From: Microbotryum silenes-acaulis
Taxonomy: Eukaryota; Basidiomycota; Microbotryomycetes; Microbotryales; Microbotryaceae
Reading direction: 5' to 3'
DNA: 64,000 nt
Assembly: GCA_003665825.1 (NCBI GenBank)
Contig: QPFY01000008.1
Coordinates: forward strand, 1 to 64,000
This document shows, piece by piece, positions 43,595 through 55,011 of this stretch. The notes beneath the pieces were generated by a model, which saw only the letters and a program-made list of their open reading frames with translations, was not told the DNA's origin and did no database searches. The position numbers and the translations under genes were made by a program. Each line of letters starts with the position of its first letter. Within the stretch, counting starts at the first letter, position 1.

Positions 43595-45711
43595 AGTGAC
43601 CACCTTTGCTTTGGGCTTAAGCATTGTTGCTCGTTGTTAGTTCCAATTATTGCAATAGATACCTCAGGCTATTTTTCGTCCTTTCCAGTATACTTCCAGG
43701 ATGAACGAATGACTGCGTTAGCTGTGCCTTCATTCAATCCGACTGCGCAGAGTTTCTGGCCCAAGTCGTAATCTGGGAGGGCCCTTACATCATTCATGTT
43801 TTGCTCTTAGGGGTGTTGTTTTTGGAAATGGATCAGGTGTATTTTCCTGTCCCAGGTATCAAAATGCGTGGCCTTGGACCAACGAAATGAAACCCATAGC
43901 CCCGCACCAAAATCTTGTCTTTGATCTCACTGACCTCTCGAGATTTGCCACACAACACCACCTCATTGCTTCATATCTTACTCGAACTCGATCCTACGGT
44001 GCCCACGTTGGATCATACACTCACGACTCGGGCTTCTCCGAGTCCACACCATTCGGCGTTGGACCGTGACGATCATTCGCACTCTCAATCGATCTCGGCG
44101 ATTCGCTCGACCAGCTTCATACGTGCGATCAGCATCCCACATATGCGAGTTGCACGATCATACACGCGGCAGCAAGCCTGGTCATTTGGTCGTGGACTGC
44201 GCTCAGCGTCGCACGGTGTTCCATCTCCTCTCGCTTCCGCTTCTTCTTGCACTCACCTCGCTTGGTGTCGACAAACTCGTTTGGCATTTTGCTAAGCGAG
44301 CACACGTCCGAAAGGTCAGTGCGTGCCTTCAACCTAAGGGCCTTCTCTTCCTCCATACCCTGTGTTGCAAGTATGTGCACTCTTGCTTATGTGCGACTTT
44401 TCATTTGCTCCACCAGGTCTCAGATTCCGGCCTGCGCTTAGATCGACTCTTTAGACTCCGACTCGCTCCAAACCGTTTCTCGCTCTCATGGATGAATGAT
44501 CATCGTCTCTTCCAATTGAGGATCCAGACTTCTTCGGCGGGACTTGCTCTGCTCGACTTTGATCTCCTCTGCATCGACCCGGACCTCAACCCAACTTGGT
44601 GCGACCGATCATCGCTTGTCAATGAGCATGCAGGCTCTCATCTTTGCCGCTGCTGCCTTCGCCACCCAAGACTTGACATTCGCCGATGATCTGTGTGAGG
44701 AGGCTTCTCCAACCATCCGAACTCTTCTGGGCCACCCACGCCCTGTCCGCTCTCCTCGAGATTGAGAATGAAGGACCACCTAGACTCTTTGCGAGCAACG
44801 TTCCTCCTTTCCCTTCTTTCCCTAAATATACATATGTCAGTATGTGCTCCTTGATGCAATAGCATTTGGTCTTTGAGCTCATATGTGCGTATCTGATCTT
44901 CTTGACCCATCCTTGCCGGGTTTTCCTGCGGCCTCCGATTTGGTGCTTCCGGGCGGAACCTGAACGGAATGTTCTTGTATTGAATCCAACATGAGAACTG
45001 GACTACTGACTGCTGAACGCAATCAAAAACTGGATGCCTGAGCACGTTGCAGTGATCTCTGCGGAGTCACCGGGTCGATTGTACTCCTCGCCGCTCCGAG
45101 TCACGCCGACCGAGCTGATGGCATGCTGCCGTGGTCCATTCGGAGTTGGCTTCAACCTTGTAGTTGCATCCCTAGCCTTCTTCTATAGGCTCTTTCGGAC
45201 TCTAGCACTTGACTTGCGTGTGTAGGAGAGCTGCTTGGGGCCGCATGCCGTGGTTCGACACCGAAATGTTTCCAGCTTTCACGCTAAGCCTGGTCGAACC
45301 TGTGCGACCCGCATCCCTCACCCGGCCGACGATCCTGACTGAAAGTATGCTTTAACACTGCAAAGCACAACATCAATTCTTCCGCCAACGTAGAGATCTT
45401 TTAATTTGACAGTGCGTTGCGGAGCGTCGGAGGATCACTATCCGATCGACCAGCGAAAAAAAAAGGAGCCAAGTTTGCGCGATCGAGAGGATCCCCGAGT
45501 CCTTGTGCGATCTTTCAACTCCTGATCAGAAGTGGAAACTGAGGTCATCGGGTTCTAAGTCTCTCAATCGTAGTGATACAATTTGTAATATGCCAGAATT
45601 CGAGGCATATGGCTTGCAGCAGTGACCCGTTCGAAAGGACCAGATCGGCCTAGATCATGTGTGCTGCGGTATCAGTTTGGCTTTGTGATCTCAGTCGGAG
45701 GACGCCGGCCG
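41753..45711 (+). repeat. Giant inverted repeat, left arm
   Basis: From CCGGTGCTATCGCTTGG to CAGTCGGAGGACG this stretch matches the reverse complement of 60,012-64,000. Most of it looks above 95% identical by eye. It holds FunK1 gene L and an R2 repeat copy. Confidence 0.9.
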
Positions 45712-46560
45712 GATCCCGATGAAAATACTGCATCAACCTCGCAATTTAGCACCGCACGCGTATCAACCAGGGTTTTATATTCGAGTGCTGTGAGAGTGAG
45801 AAACATCTGTTGGCAGGATGGGCCTGCGAGAATGTGATCATTAGTCCTTAAGTTGTCTCTCGGCTCGGTGACCATCGACCCTTTTCGCCGACAGTGCTGA
45901 GTGGACCTTTCCCTCCGCACCCCTGTATTTACTCAAAGTGAAATATTCTGTACCGAAATCAAGTCGCAGATTGACTTTGCTTGGTCCCAACAGACCATCA
46001 TGGAACACGTTGAAGGCGGTCGACTCACTTGTCCGCAAACGAAGTGCCGGGGCATCTTTTCACCGACGACTTGACGGAGGAAACCATTACCTCAAGGGGT
46101 CTTCACATGATCAGACATTATGAGAAAGCTCTTTCAATCTTTCTATGAATCTCCAACTCGGACACCGCGTTTCGGCCAGCGGTCTACTGAGATACGCTTC
46201 CAGAACACGCCCGGCGTGACTGTTCAGTCTCGTCTACCGATGCGTGACTCATGATCCGCTCGCAGTCGGATCAAAGATCTGCACCAGGATCACATGTGTT
46301 TCCGCTCAAACATCCCTAGCCTTGGAGTAAAGAATGAGAATAGCACAGGCGTGCTCAGTGACTTGGACGAATCGACCAAGTTACGTTTTTGCCGCGGACG
46401 CCGGCCGACTCGTTCAATGGCCCCTGCGCTGACCTCCGAGGTACTCGGTCTCTCTGGCCCTGAAGGTTTCTCGCATCCTTGTTCAGTCTTCACAAAGATA
46501 TGCAGCTTAGAGTTTTGACCGGACTCGATCAAATTGGAGACCGATCTTTCGGCCGAGTGG
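43890..46560 (+). repeat. R repeat family, copy b (R2 part)
   Basis: Downstream of FunK1 L. Similar in order to 52,400-54,950 (about 80-85% by eye) and, for its first part, to 50,270-50,820; the reverse complement lies at 60,012-61,850. It includes splice-like words (GGTCAGTG...CACCAGGTCTCAG) kept in several copies. The longest open frame (44,066-44,689) is not preserved in copy d, so I do not call a gene. Confidence 0.7.
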
Positions 46561-46637
46561 CACGTGGCAGTCCACGCACAACTTCGGGATCTTGCGCGGT
46601 CAGCTGATTGGCTCGATCAAATAAGAACAAGACTTAA

Positions 46638-49250
46638 CCAGTGGGAACCCGTTAAATTAACGGGAGGATGAAATGCAAATAGCAGGATAATTAACAGTCT
46701 GCATGATTTCAGCGCAGATGTTAAGAAAACACCATACGAAGTACAGCAAAGATACAAAATACACTCCTCCTACATTCATCGCCAAAACAGCCTGCATGTC
46801 GCTTGTTGCCGGATTGGCTTCAAACACTTGTGCAATGAGATCCGGACGGTTGCATGCTTTGTCATTCGGCCCGAGTGCAGCCTTGATTTTCGGTGATTCG
46901 GGGTCGTACGTCATTGTGATGAGCAGCGGAGGCTTTCCATGTTTGACAACCCACGCCATCGCATCCTGGTATCGCTGCGTGATATTGCGCGGTCTATTCT
47001 TGATCATCGAACGTCCAATTTGGTTCGGGGTCAAGCCGTTGATGCCTTGGGTCGTGGTGAGGCGTAGGTTCTCTTGATGCAACCGGATGTGTTGAGTTGA
47101 TCGGTCTTGACTTGGGAGTATATCCGTAAATCACAAACTCCAGGAAGGGACGTTGGGTGCAATGCGGGATTGAGAAGTACTCGTCGCGTTTGGCAAGTAG
47201 TGCGCAAAGAATTGTGAACGCGAGACTCGCCACCTCGACCCCTTTACTTGCCCTTCGTTCTAGGTGTTCAAAAGTTCAATGTCAGTCTGTGCTTGCGCCT
47301 TAGACAGAATGTAACATCAGAGAAAGAGCCGAAGACGCGTACGTTCACCACCACCATTCTCTTCGTCTCCTTCCTCGCCGTCTTCATCCTCATCGTCGCG
47401 GTCTTCGTCCTCCTGTTCGTCTTCGTCATCCAAACCGAGACCGGCAAGTGCCTCGCACAATTGGACACCATTGCCGATCTGCTCTCGGTTTCTGGCGATT
47501 GGCAGCCCAGCTTAGCAAAACCCGCAAAGAGGAATGTTGGGGTGGAAGCCATCTTCCCCTGCAGGAAATAGTAGTGGCTACTGGAGAGGCAACGCAGACG
47601 GATGGAGCGAGCTGATGACTTGGTACTTGGGCCGACCATCGCAACATCGATCACCGTGCACCTGGAGAATAAGGTCTTGACGTCCACGATCTCCCGTGTT
47701 GGTGTCGGACTCGCAGATAAGCATCGCCATTTCCGTGCTTGACGTAGGAAGGTTGTGGGTGCGTCGGTCTCGGCCTGGTAGGACCCACTCTTTGGCCGTA
47801 TCCCAACCCGCGCGGGCTTTGGCCGATGCGAACTCCCTCACAAAGCGATTGCCGGTGCGCAACATGGACTCGAGCTTGGTCAGCGTTGATCTTTGAATGC
47901 GAGTCTCTGCGCTGTCGGGTCCTTGAAGTCGTGTCTCGGTGGCCTCGGCCGGGTCGATCAGCCATGTCTGGGCAAAGGCTGGGCGTTGATTCACGGCAGG
48001 GATCAGGGCACCGAGTCGATGATAGAGGCGGCCGAACACGCGAAACACGCGGCTCCTAGAGTGACCATTCGAGTCTTGTCAAAGTGAGCAGGGAGCGAAG
48101 TGAACGACAGCGCGTTGTTGTACGACCGGGCGTTTTCGCGGAATGCTTTAGCTTCTGTGTAGGTGGGGCGCACAGTTCAGTATGTGAGTACAGTGCAGAC
48201 GAATGTTGTTGGACGGAGCAACTGACCGCTATCCGAGCCTTCAAGTAGCTGTCGATACTCGGGATTGGGCCGGAGAGAGGAGGTAGCTGCACCTTCCCCT
48301 GCGAGCAGCACGTGCTCAAGTGTCCGGTTCGTCCTTTGCACTCCCAGTGTCGAGCCTTGCAGTGGACACACACGGCCATCTGGGGCCGAGGTAGTCGCGG
48401 ATGGGAACGTGGGGCTTGAGGGGTTTGAGCGCGATTCGAGCCCGGCGCACCCGCCTTTGCGGAGGAGGTGGTGGTGGGGCGAGCCCAGCGTCGAGTTGGC
48501 CATCGCGCTGACCACGCTGTCCGTTCTGCACAGCTGCACGGCGCGCTCGTATACGTGTCGCAATGCCGAGCTGTGCGGCGCCCAGCAGCGGGCGCTCGAG
48601 CAGGCCCATGGTACGGTGCCACCCTCGCGCCCAAGAACTTGGCGAGATTGCGATGGCCCTCCCTGGCGACCTTTGGACCGGGGCATAGTAGCGAAGGTTT
48701 GTTCTTGAATGAGTGTCACTAAAATTGGATGAGAGTGGGAGGGAGAAAGGAAAGGTTCGAGGGAGTGGCGCAGGATTATTTACGTGGTTTGTTTTGTTGT
48801 TCAGCCCCTAATGCCGGTGGTCGACTGCCGGACGGGCAATGACACGGCGGGCGCGCCGCATCACGTGACAGATGTTAGCCCTCGCCCCGCGCGTCAGCCG
48901 CCAGGCGCCAGGCGGAGCTGTGCTGTAGAAGCAATGTCGTGCAAAGCCACGCGCTTGCCGTCCATTAAATGCAATATAAGTGTAAGCATTGTTTGACGTC
49001 AACTGAAAAAGGAAAGAAAATACTGGGAGCGCTGTAGCTTCGTTGGAACGGCGCGGGAAATACAAAAGTCACCACAGGGCTTGTACATGACTTCTGATCG
49101 GAACATGGACACCACAGGCAGGTGCGGCAGACACAACAGTATGCTGGTACATCCACCACAGGCGGCCCTCCGGGCCGCAACCTAGTTAAAAACAGCGATT
49201 TTAGGTACATTCCTTAACTCACCTTTTTTTTAATAAAGAGGTAGTAATAG
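46638..49250 (-). mobile_element. Helitron copy 2, non-autonomous, with recognisable 3' end
   Basis: On the minus strand the element ends with the hairpin CCCGTTAA-T-TTAACGGG (46,664-46,648), six bases, then CTGG at 46,641-46,638, followed by T. This is the classical Helitron ending (hairpin shortly before CTRR, insertion before T). The 5' side ends near 49,247-49,250 at TTACTACCTCTTTAT, shared with copy 1. It sits between R2 and R1 sequence that is contiguous in copy d/e (about 54,950-55,015). It codes only for N-terminal Rep sequence. Confidence 0.75.
46800..48640 (-). pseudogene. Helitron Rep N-terminal region, copy 2
   Basis: Same blocks as copy 1 (CCSQGKVQLPPL, NNALSFTSL, VYHRLGALIP, NLPTSSTEMAMLI). 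It continues past the LINE-2 site of copy 1 with AMAWVVKHGKPPLLITMTYD and RPDLIAQVFEAN, all typical of the Helitron N-terminal domain. It then loses similarity before any HUH motif or helicase. Stops and frame changes break it. Confidence 0.75.
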
Positions 49251-49257
49251 GGTAATG

Positions 49258-50820
49258 TTCGCGCGCGCCAACGCTCCTTTCCCTCTCCCCACTCACTTGC
49301 ACCACTCGCACCACCTGACTCGACTCGGACTCGGCACTGATCGCACCATGCCACAACTCGACGTCACATGCTTTCGCATCGTTCACATGCGCCATTCAAA
49401 CTGCACTCGATCTCTCCACTACAGCTCGACGTGTCACCTCAACCCGACTGAGGTGGGCCCGGTGCGACGTCGCACAACACGGTTAACAACATATCCAACA
49501 TTGCCATCTCCAACACGATACAACTTGAACCGCAACCTGAGAGGGCGTGGTCACTTTCGGCAGTGTGCTAGCTTACGTCGATGCTTCGCTCGAGCGTTCT
49601 CGGTCGCACACGTGCTCGGTCACTACATCGCCCCGATCACCCCCCGCTCGCCCACTCGCTATCCGACCCATGACTGTGGTGAGCTCTACCTTCACATAGT
49701 AGTCAGCTCCCACCCCATTCGCTCGGCTCATGATCGTCTTTGCGGCTCATCACTCTAATTCAGATCGCGCGTTCGACAGCTGTCGACTCGGACCTGTGAC
49801 CATCACCTCGGCCACCCCCACATCGTTCATTCGCGTTGTCGACGGCGAGCATTGCTTCGTTTGCGGCCACTCGTCGACCAATCACTCGAATGCAATCACT
49901 TGCTGTCACATCTCTTCTTGATCGAATCAAAGAGTTTCACCCATGCGGCAAGCTCGGACTTGTGGGAACCCGTTACACAACCCGACTGATTTAGTCGATG
50001 TCGAGATCCGAGAGCTTCATCGGCTCGAGCACTTTCACCCCGTCTCGACCGCGCCGCGATTTACTCATCCTCTCGCGCCCGTCATCCAGCTCGTCGAGTC
50101 ATCTGTCCGAAGCCACTACATCTCAACTCGTTTCTCTAACATCCCACATTCTCGCTCGCCTTCCTCGGCAATCCACTTACCCGGACCTGCACGCAGGCTT
50201 TCAACCTCGTCGATGGCTCCGACCGATCGACCACACGGCAAGGCTCCCGAGATGTGCCACGGAGCACCCCCTCATTGCTTGACATCTTACTCGAGCTCCA
50301 TCTTACGTTGCGGACGTGGGAACATAAAGTAACGACTCGGGCATCTTGGTACCACTCGGCGCTCGAATCCGGCCTCGGACCTTGACGAGCCTTCGCATTC
50401 TCAATCCGCCTCGGCGACTCGCTCGACTAGCTGGATACGTGCGATCACCATCCCACCTCTGCGACATCCATGTTCGTACACGCGTCAGCAACGCTGGACT
50501 CGTGGTCAAGACTGCGATCAGTGTCGGATGGTGCTCCGTCTCCACTCGCTTCGCTTCTTGCATTCACCTCGCTTGGTGTCGAGGAACTCGTTTGGCATTT
50601 ACTAATCGAGCAAACGTCCGAATGGTCAGTGTGTGCCTTCCCAACCTCCACACCTTGGTTAGAAGTATGTGCACTCTTGCTCATGTTTGACTCTTGATTT
50701 GCTCCACCAGGTCTCAGATTTCCGCCTGTGCTCAATTCGACTCTTTGGACTCCGACTCGCTCGCAACCGTTCCCAGTACGTCTCCCGGAAGAATGATCAT
50801 CGACTATTTCCAATTGAGGA
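49258..50820 (+). repeat. R repeat family, copy c (R1 start joined to R2 start)
   Basis: Begins like copies a and e, and from about 50,270 reads like the start of R2 (compare 43,970-44,330). This shows that R1 and R2 belong to one longer repeat. Confidence 0.65.
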
Positions 50821-50824
50821 TTGA

Positions 50825-51215
50825 GACTATATATATGGGCAATTCCACATACCACATACCACAGACTCCCGAGAGACCCTTGCAAAGAAGCTCGCACGAG
50901 CACCCTGTGCTATTTGACAATCCCGCGCCTAGCCTGCAAAGAAGCTCGCACGAGCATCCTGTGCTATTCGACAGGCCCGCGCCCAGCGTGTCAGATACCA
51001 CAGACTCCCGAGAGACCCTTGCAAAGAAGCTCGCGCGAGCTTCTTGTGCTATTCGACAGCCGCGCGCCCAGCGTGTCAGATACCACAAGCTCCCGCGCCT
51101 GCCTTGCAAAGATGCTCGCGCGAGCACCCTGTGGTATTTGAGAGAGGGGCGGGGGCAGCGGGCAGCGGCACTCTCAGCCTTCGGCCACCGGCGCTCGCGA
51201 TCTCCGAAATGGGAA
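50825..51215 (+). repeat. Palindrome-TATA module, four tandem units
   Basis: TATATATA near 50,829-50,835, then units starting TGCAAAG at 50,881, 50,935, 51,020 and 51,105 (last two spacings 85 bp). Each carries GCTCG-CA/CG-CGAGC; in units 3 and 4 this is a perfect 12-bp palindrome. The reverse-complement single-unit copy is at 38,335-38,525. Confidence 0.7.
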
Positions 51216-51229
51216 ACCCATTTCGGGCT

Positions 51230-51960
51230 TCGGTGTATCGCTGGAGCTGAGGCACGGCAGACTTGAGGACTTGTAAATGTAAATCAGTTTATTGTAAATC
51301 TGTCCCGATCCCAACTAGTGTGTACATGCTTAATCTGTTCTAATATGGCATTGTGCTTTGAGCATACTCAACTACACTAGTTGTTGTGGCCTTGACGACT
51401 TTGGGGCGCCCGCGCGGTGCATTGCTTTTTGTCCTCGGGCCAGAACAACTGTACGGACATGTCCGTCCACTTTATTGTACGTAGTGAAAAATTATATGAG
51501 TAGAATCACAACATGACAGCATGGGTATTTTAGTACTCATGATGATTCGATATTGCCATGTCCGTACCGCAGACCTCTGGTCCGTACCGTGACCCCATGT
51601 CCGTCCCTTGTTTTAGGCCCATAATATCAGATAATACTGATGCTGTTGAACAATTATAAGAGTAGAATCACTTTGAATCTGCAAGGAGAACATGATAGCA
51701 TGTGTATTTTGTATAGTACTCATGATGATTCGAAATTGCCATGTCCGTACCGCAGACCTCGTGTCCGTACCGTGACCCCATGTCCGTCCACTTGTCGGTC
51801 GCGATTGTGGACGTGGCGTGGCGGGACGGACATGGCTGGGAGGTGTCCGCATACAGCCAGCCCACGCCGTTTTGCTCGCTCCAACTGGTCTGTGGCTGTA
51901 TGAATTAAATCTTGTTTATACATCATTACATAAACGAATACCTAGGAATTATCTTCGAAT
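51230..51960. repeat. AT-rich island with direct repeats and palindromes
   Basis: Direct repeats 51,490-51,606 and 51,652-51,789 share AATTATA..AGTAGAATCAC, TACTCATGATGATTCGA and CCGTGACCCCATGTCCGTCC. A perfect palindrome CGGACATGTCCG lies at 51,454-51,465, and at least six more TGTCCGT/ACGGACA words follow. Inverted repeat CAACTAGTGT/ACACTAGTTG is at 51,312-51,321/51,374-51,383. Base composition differs sharply from the surroundings. No protein seen. Confidence 0.65.
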
Positions 51961-52009
51961 GGTTATTTTGCAAGTCAAAGGCCATGTATAGTGAAAGTCA
52001 TGAACGCCG

Positions 52010-54950
52010 GACCGTGACGATGCTGGCGCGGTGGTGCACACGTCACTCGATCCTCGTCGCTCCACCCCGAACACCACTGTCGACCTGTGCCGATCTTCTC
52101 CGCCACCCCCACATGGTGCACCCGCGTCGTCAACGTCAACCAATCGCACGAATGCATTCCCTCACATCTCTTTCTTGATCGAGTCGGAGAGTCTCATCGA
52201 CGCGGCTAGCTCGGGGTTTGTTGAAACATCTGTTGCGCGACTCGACTGATTTCGTCAATGTCGAGATCGGACACCTTCATCGGCTCAAGCACTTTCTCGA
52301 CCGCGCCGCGAATCACTCAACCTCCCGCGCCCGTCATCCAGCTCTTCGAGTCATCCGGTTACAGCCACTACGTCTCAACTCGTCGCTCTAAACATCCCCC
52401 GAACTCGTTTGGCAGTCACAAAGCGAACCAACGTCCGAAAGGTCAGTGAGTGCCTGTAACCTGAAGGCTTTCCCTTCCTCCACACCGCGTGTTGCAACTC
52501 TGTGCCCTCTTGCTTATGTTTGACTTTCTTTCGCTCCACCAGGTCTCAGATTCCGGCCTGCGCTTAACTCGACTCTTTAAACTTCGACTGACTCGAAACC
52601 GTTTCTCGCTCTCATGGATGAGTGATCGTCGACTCTTTCCAATTGAGGACCCAGACTTTTTCGGCGAGACCTGCTTTGCTCGACTTCGATCTCCTCTCAA
52701 TCGCCCCCGACCTCAAAACTCGACTCGGTGGGACAGATCCCTTGTCGAGGAGCATGCAAGCTCTCGTCTATGCCGCTACTGCTTCCGCCACCCAAGACTC
52801 GACAATCGCCGATCACTTGTGTGAGGAGGCTTCGTCAACCATGCAAACTCTTCTGGGCGACCTAGCGCCCTGCCCGCTCGCCTTGACATTGAGAACGAAG
52901 GACCACCCGGACTCTTTGGCCAACTGCTCGAGCGACGTTTGCTCCTTTCACTTCTTTCCCTGCATTTCTGGGGTACGAATACTTGAGGATGTGCTCTTTG
53001 ATGCAATACCAGGTGATCTTTGAGCTCATATGTGCGTGTCTGAGAACCTTTGGATCTTCTTGACCCATTCTTGCCCGGGTTTTCCTGCGGCCTCGGACAT
53101 GGTTCTGCCGCAAACGACCTCAATGGGATGTTCTTGTATCAAATCCGACATGAACTCTGGACTACCAACTGCTGAACGCAAGCAAAATTGTATCGGAGAA
53201 TGTCAAAGTGACTCACTGGATCGATCGTATTTGTCGCTCATGCGTATGCGTCGCCCATGCCGACCGAGCTGCAGTGACATGCCGCGGTCCGTTTAGAGTG
53301 GGCTTCAACCTTGCACTCACTCGCATCCCTAGCCTTTCACTATAGCCTCTTTCCGGCTGTAGCAAGTAAATAAGTGTGAAGAACAGCTGCTTGCAGAGGT
53401 ATGCCGTGATTCGACAGCGAGGGGCTTCCTCGGCTTTCACGCAAAGTCGAACTTCTGCGACCCGCATCCCTCACCGACGATCATGACTGAAAGTATGCTT
53501 TGACACCGCAAAGCACCCCATGGATTCTTCCGTCAAGATTGAAAAATTTCATTAAGAAAGTCCTCCTTTGAGTGTCGAAGATCACTATCCGATCGACCAG
53601 CGAAAAGTAAAGGAGCCGAGTTTGCGCGATCGAGAGCCGACCTCCGAGTCCTTGCGCGACTTTCCAACTCCTGATCGGCAGTCGACATTGACTTCAACGC
53701 AGTGGGCATCATGTAATAGATCTCTCAACCGTAGTCATACAGCTTGAAACATGCTCAAATCCGAGTCATATTGCTTGCAGCAGTGACCTGTTGGAAAGGA
53801 CCACATCCACCTAGATCATGTGTGTGAAAGGCACGAGATTGCTCTCAAGCCTCACTGATTCCGAATCCAAACAGAAGGGATCAAACGGTGTAATTCGCAG
53901 GCGAAGAAAGACTACCAAAAGGACTAAGGTCAAGAGGTGCCCGTGGCGCCGCGCGCAAGTAAAGCTTAGGCCGCTGAGGTTGGCTTGAGTTGTCGTGAGG
54001 CGTAAGCGGAGCGGCGCCTTACAGTGTGCTGCGGTATCACTTTGGCTTTGTGATCTCGAAGACCGGTCCCGATGAAAATACTGCCTCAACAGGACCGCAA
54101 TCTAGCACTGCACGCGTATGGACGACTATATTCGAATTTTTGAGTGTTCTGAGAGTGGGAAACATCTATCTGCCGGATGGGGCTGCGAGAATGAGTCGAT
54201 TACTCCTTCCTTGTCTCTCGGCTCGGCGACCATCGAGCCTTTTTGCCGACAGTGCTAACTGGACGATCTTCTCCGCGCCATCACCATATCCCTTTACTAT
54301 TTCAAAAGAATGGTTCTGTACCGAGAAAAAGTCGTCAGATCGACCTAACAGAGCATTGCGATCATCGTCGAAAGCGACCGAACTTGTCCGCAAACGAAGT
54401 GCCGACCGCAGCAAGTTTTCACCGACGATCTGTTGGAGAAAGCCAGCTCTCAAACTGTATCCACGCCGCCAGATACCACTTGAGAGCTCAACTCATCTCT
54501 TCATGCATTTCACAGCATTGCGGTCTGCGAGAGACTGCCAGTGAGATGCGCTTCCAGGACACGCCCGCTGCGGTTCTCGTCTCCCATCGATGACTCATCT
54601 CGACTCCGAGTAATCGGACCAAGAATCTGTTCCCGGATCAGATGTGTTTGCCCTCAAAGATTCCGACGCACCTCGTACACATTTTGAAAATAGCGTTTGA
54701 GTAAAAGATTGATGAGTGTACGAGTGTGCTCAGTGACCTGGACGGGTCGACCCTTTTGCCGCGGACGCCGCCGGCCGACTCGTCCGGGCCCTCGCACCGA
54801 GTTCGGAGGTACTCGCTCTCTCTAGCCTTGAAGTTCCCTCGGATCCCTGTTCGATCTTCGAGTCTTGAAGTGCAACAGGTCGACTGGACTCGAGCAAATC
54901 GGAGACCGTCGGATCTCTCGGCCGAGCGCGCCTAATAAGCTTTCCGTCGC
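52010..54950 (+). repeat. R repeat family, copy d (R1 middle plus R2)
   Basis: 52,030-52,230 nearly equals 36,779-36,985; 52,240-52,390 equals part of copy c; 52,430-54,900 follows copy b including the section past its palindrome arm (45,712-46,540). Open frames differ from those of copy b. Confidence 0.7.
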
Positions 54951-55011
54951 CGAGTCCCGCCTGAGTTCAGCCGAGTTCAGCCGAGGTCAGTCAGCCAACC
55001 GCTCGACTTCA

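Noticed and set aside
44066..44689. 207-codon open frame in R2, also found inverted at 61,043-61,666
   Set aside because: The two copies are recent duplicates, and the more diverged copy d does not keep the frame, so conservation of coding is not shown.
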